55,774 nucleotides of DNA, taken from the NCBI RefSeq assembly GCF_003846175.1, contig NZ_ML123044.1:214982-270755 (forward strand), given 5' to 3'. Below the pieces are notes generated by a model. It did no database searches. It saw nothing but the letters and a program-made list of their open reading frames with translations, and had not been told where the DNA came from. Origin of the DNA: Streptomyces sp. ADI95-17 (GTDB taxonomy: Bacteria > Actinomycetota > Actinomycetes > Streptomycetales > Streptomycetaceae). Shown piece after piece: positions 53,852 to 55,774 of the stretch (position 1 is the stretch's first letter; every line of letters starts with the position of its first letter). Both the position numbers and the translations under genes were made by a program.

Positions 53852-55444
53852 TCAGTCGGTCAGGTTCACCGTGCGGGCCGAATTGGCACCGATCTCGGTG
53901 GAGATCTCGGCGAGCACCGACGCCGGGACGTCGTCGTCGACGGTGAGCACGACCAGCGCCTCGCCACCCGCGTCCGTCCGCGACACCTGCATGCCCGCGA
54001 TGTTCAGACCGGCCTCGCCGAGGATCCGGCCGACCGTGCCGACGACACCGGGACGGTCCTCGTAACGCAGCACCACCATGTGGTCGGCCAGCGCCAGGTC
54101 CACGTCGTACTCGCCGACGGCGACGATCTTCTGGAGGTGCTTGGGCCCGGCCAGCGTGCCGGAGACCGAGACCTCCTCGCCGCCCGAGAGCGTGCCGCGG
54201 ACGGTGACCACATTGCGGTGCTCGGGCGACTCGGAGCTGGTGGTGAGGCGGACCTCGACACCGCGCTCCTGCGCGAAGAGCGGAGCGTTCACATACGACA
54301 CGGTCTCGTCGACGACGTCCTCGAACACGCCCTTGAGCGCGGAGAGTTCGAGCACCTTGACGTCGTGCTGGGTGATCTCGCCGTACACCTCGACGTCGAG
54401 ACGGACCGCGACCTCGCCCGCGAGCGCGGTGAAGATCCGGCCGAGCTTCTCGGCGAGCGGCAGACCCGGGCGCACGTCCTCGGCGATCACGCCGCCCTGG
54501 ACGTTGACCGCGTCCGGCACCAGCTCACCGGCGAGCGCCAGGCGCACGGACTTGGCGACCGCGATGCCCGCCTTCTCCTGGGCCTCGTCGGTGGAGGCAC
54601 CGAGGTGCGGGGTGCAGACGACCTGGTCGAACTCGAACAGCGGGGAGTCCGTGCAGGGCTCCTTCGCGTACACGTCGAGACCGGCGCCGGCGACGCGGCC
54701 CTCCTTGAGGGCGGAGGCGAGCGCCGCCTCGTCGACGATGCCACCGCGCGCGGCGTTGACGATCCGGACCGAGGGCTTCACCTTGTGCAGCGCCTCGTCG
54801 CCGATCAGGCCGAGCGTCTCGGGGGTCTTGGGCAGGTGCACGGTGATGAAGTCCGCGACCTCCAGCAGCTCGTCGAGCGTGAGGAGCTTGACGCCCATCT
54901 GCGCGGCGCGCGCGGGCTGCACATAGGGGTCGTACGCGACGATCTTCATACCGAAGGCCGACATCCGCTGCGCGACCAGGACGCCGATGCGGCCGAGGCC
55001 GACGACACCGAGGGTCTTCTCGCTGAGCTCGACGCCGGTGTACTTGGAGCGCTTCCACTCGCCGTTCTTGAGGGCGCTGTTGGCCTGCGGGATGTTGCGC
55101 GCGGTGGCGACCAGCAGACCGCAGGCCAGCTCGGCGGCGGTGACGATGTTGGAGGTCGGCGCGTTCACGACCATCACGCCGGCCTTGGTGGCGGCGGAGA
55201 CGTCGACGTTGTCGAGACCGACGCCCGCACGGGCGACGACCTTCAGCTTCTTCGCGGCGGCGACGGCCTCGGCGTCGACCTTGGTGGCGGAGCGCACCAG
55301 GATGGCATCGACATCGGCGATCGCGGGGAGGAGCTCGGCGCGGTCCGCGCCGTTGCAGTGCCGGATTTCGAAGTCCGGGCCCAGCGCGTCCACCGTGGCG
55401 GGCGACAGCTCTTCAGCGATGAGTACGACAGGTTTCGAGCTCAC
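53852..55444 (-). CDS. serA: D-3-phosphoglycerate dehydrogenase
   Basis: A 530-residue PGDH of the long actinobacterial type, which starts serine synthesis. It has an N-terminal substrate domain (PVVLIAEELSPATVDALG), nucleotide-binding GVVGLGRIGVLVAQRMSAFGM, and catalytic TPHLGASTDEAQ. Then comes the allosteric substrate-binding (ASB) domain (about 315-450) and an ACT domain (450-530; VLRYEDRPGVVGTVGRILGEAGLNIAGMQVSR). GTG 55444 has GAGG six bases upstream; the longer GTG 55456 is worse placed. The ACT domain suggests serine feedback. It is preceded by ilvC, with its terminator between. Confidence 0.96.
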   Translation of the reverse strand: MSSKPVVLIAEELSPATVDALGPDFEIRHCNGADRAELLPAIADVDAILVRSATKVDAEAVAAAKKLKVVARAGVGLDNVDVSAATKAGVMVVNAPTSNIVTAAELACGLLVATARNIPQANSALKNGEWKRSKYTGVELSEKTLGVVGLGRIGVLVAQRMSAFGMKIVAYDPYVQPARAAQMGVKLLTLDELLEVADFITVHLPKTPETLGLIGDEALHKVKPSVRIVNAARGGIVDEAALASALKEGRVAGAGLDVYAKEPCTDSPLFEFDQVVCTPHLGASTDEAQEKAGIAVAKSVRLALAGELVPDAVNVQGGVIAEDVRPGLPLAEKLGRIFTALAGEVAVRLDVEVYGEITQHDVKVLELSALKGVFEDVVDETVSYVNAPLFAQERGVEVRLTTSSESPEHRNVVTVRGTLSGGEEVSVSGTLAGPKHLQKIVAVGEYDVDLALADHMVVLRYEDRPGVVGTVGRILGEAGLNIAGMQVSRTDAGGEALVVLTVDDDVPASVLAEISTEIGANSARTVNLTD

Positions 55445-55558
55445 GTGAGTCCTCACAGGTCCAGTGCGGACGGCCGTCCCGACGGCCGCAGGCGGTGGAG
55501 GGGCTTGCCGCGTGGAAGACGCACGACACTGTGGGCCTGACGCGTGTATGTGTGGAGA

Positions 55559-55564
55559 AGTGTA
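55559..55564 (-). promoter_or_regulatory. -10 element of serA
   Basis: TACACT (minus strand) about 115 bases before the serA start fits TANNNT; no good -35 is seen 16-18 bp upstream. It gives a leader of about 105 bases with GC-rich palindromes such as GGACGGCCGTCC. Confidence 0.4.
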
Positions 55565-55672
55565 GTCATGCGCCAGGACGCATACTGCGCCCCGTTGGAA
55601 GGATCACCCACACGGGGGTGGACGACTTGTACACACGTACGACGCCGCCTCTTCCAGCGGTGAAGAAGGAGG

Positions 55673-55712
55673 CGCCCCGGGGGGCGGGCCGGCAGACCCG
55701 CCCCCCGGGGCG
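55673..55712 (-). terminator. Terminator after ilvC
   Basis: A perfect 16-bp stem (CGCCCCGGGGGGCGGG / CCCGCCCCCCGGGGCG) with an 8-base loop lies 6 bp after the ilvC stop. A very stable hairpin, typical for Streptomyces without U-tract. Confidence 0.8.
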
Positions 55713-55718
55713 TCGGTG

Positions 55719-55774
55719 TTACGCGTCCTCGTCGTTGACCCAGCTCATGAGCTTGCGCAGCTCGCGGCCGGTAG
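55719..55774 (-). CDS. ilvC: Ketol-acid reductoisomerase, last 17 codons
   Basis: The window ends inside this gene. The visible C-terminus is TGRELRKLMSWVNDEDA followed by TAA, matching the end of ketol-acid reductoisomerase in streptomycetes. The position before serA agrees with the usual ilvBNC-serA order. The identification rests on 17 residues and context. Confidence 0.6.
   Translation of the reverse strand, partial: TGRELRKLMSWVNDEDA

Overview
The window is high-GC actinobacterial DNA, almost certainly from a Streptomyces chromosome. Third codon positions are nearly all G/C, GTG starts are frequent, ATGA/GTGA gene overlaps are common, and several genes have leaderless-type promoters. 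The gene set is also typical: SpoIIE-type PP2C phosphatase, Tat-exported phosphatase, a large secreted Rhs protein. The conserved part (ilvC end, serA, putA/pruA, leuB, ilvE, urease genes, cimA) follows an order I recall from the S. coelicolor branched-chain amino acid region; that is memory, not a search.

Layout. 1-12.6 kb looks accessory. It holds the start of a huge secreted Rhs/YD-repeat protein that runs off the left edge, a secreted LamG protein upstream of it, a DUF1905 gene, two translationally coupled AlkB-like 2-oxoglutarate/Fe(II) oxygenases, and a three-gene ESX/WXG-like module with a small membrane protein. 12.7-19.6 kb holds a secreted M15-like mini-peptidase, YceI with a repeat-flanked promoter, a thioredoxin-reductase-like flavoprotein, a membrane sensor/SpoIIE phosphatase/anti-sigma kinase fusion, and a TPM-like membrane protein with a Gly/Asp/Phe tail. 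19.7-28 kb is a sugar-uptake operon: LacI regulator, lipoprotein binding protein, Opp-type ABC transporter and GH1 beta-glucosidase, headed by a 3 x 12 bp operator-like array.

28.3-36.3 kb holds a lipoprotein, cimA behind a possible attenuator, an MHS-type transporter, and an operon ureAB-ureC-agmatine deiminase-TetR controlled by twin palindromes. 36.4-40 kb is a MacB/Lol-like ABC exporter and a small secreted protein. 40-42.7 kb holds ilvE and leuB. 42.8-49 kb holds a purple-acid-phosphatase-like enzyme, a conserved 42-residue protein, an AAC(2')-I-like acetyltransferase, a three-gene phospholipid-synthesis operon (CDP-alcohol transferase, CdsA, PlsC types) and a nitroreductase. 49-55.8 kb is proline catabolism (pruA, putA) with a divergent PucR/CdaR regulator, a TetR regulator whose promoter lies inside a large inverted repeat, serA and the last codons of ilvC.

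Cooperating sets: IlvC, IlvE, LeuB and CimA serve Ile/Val/Leu synthesis. PutA and PruA convert proline to glutamate under the divergent regulator. The Opp/GH1 operon imports and cleaves beta-glucosides. The urease-like and agmatine deiminase genes probably act on nitrogen from ureido or guanidino compounds. No tRNA, rRNA, CRISPR array or intact insertion sequence was seen.
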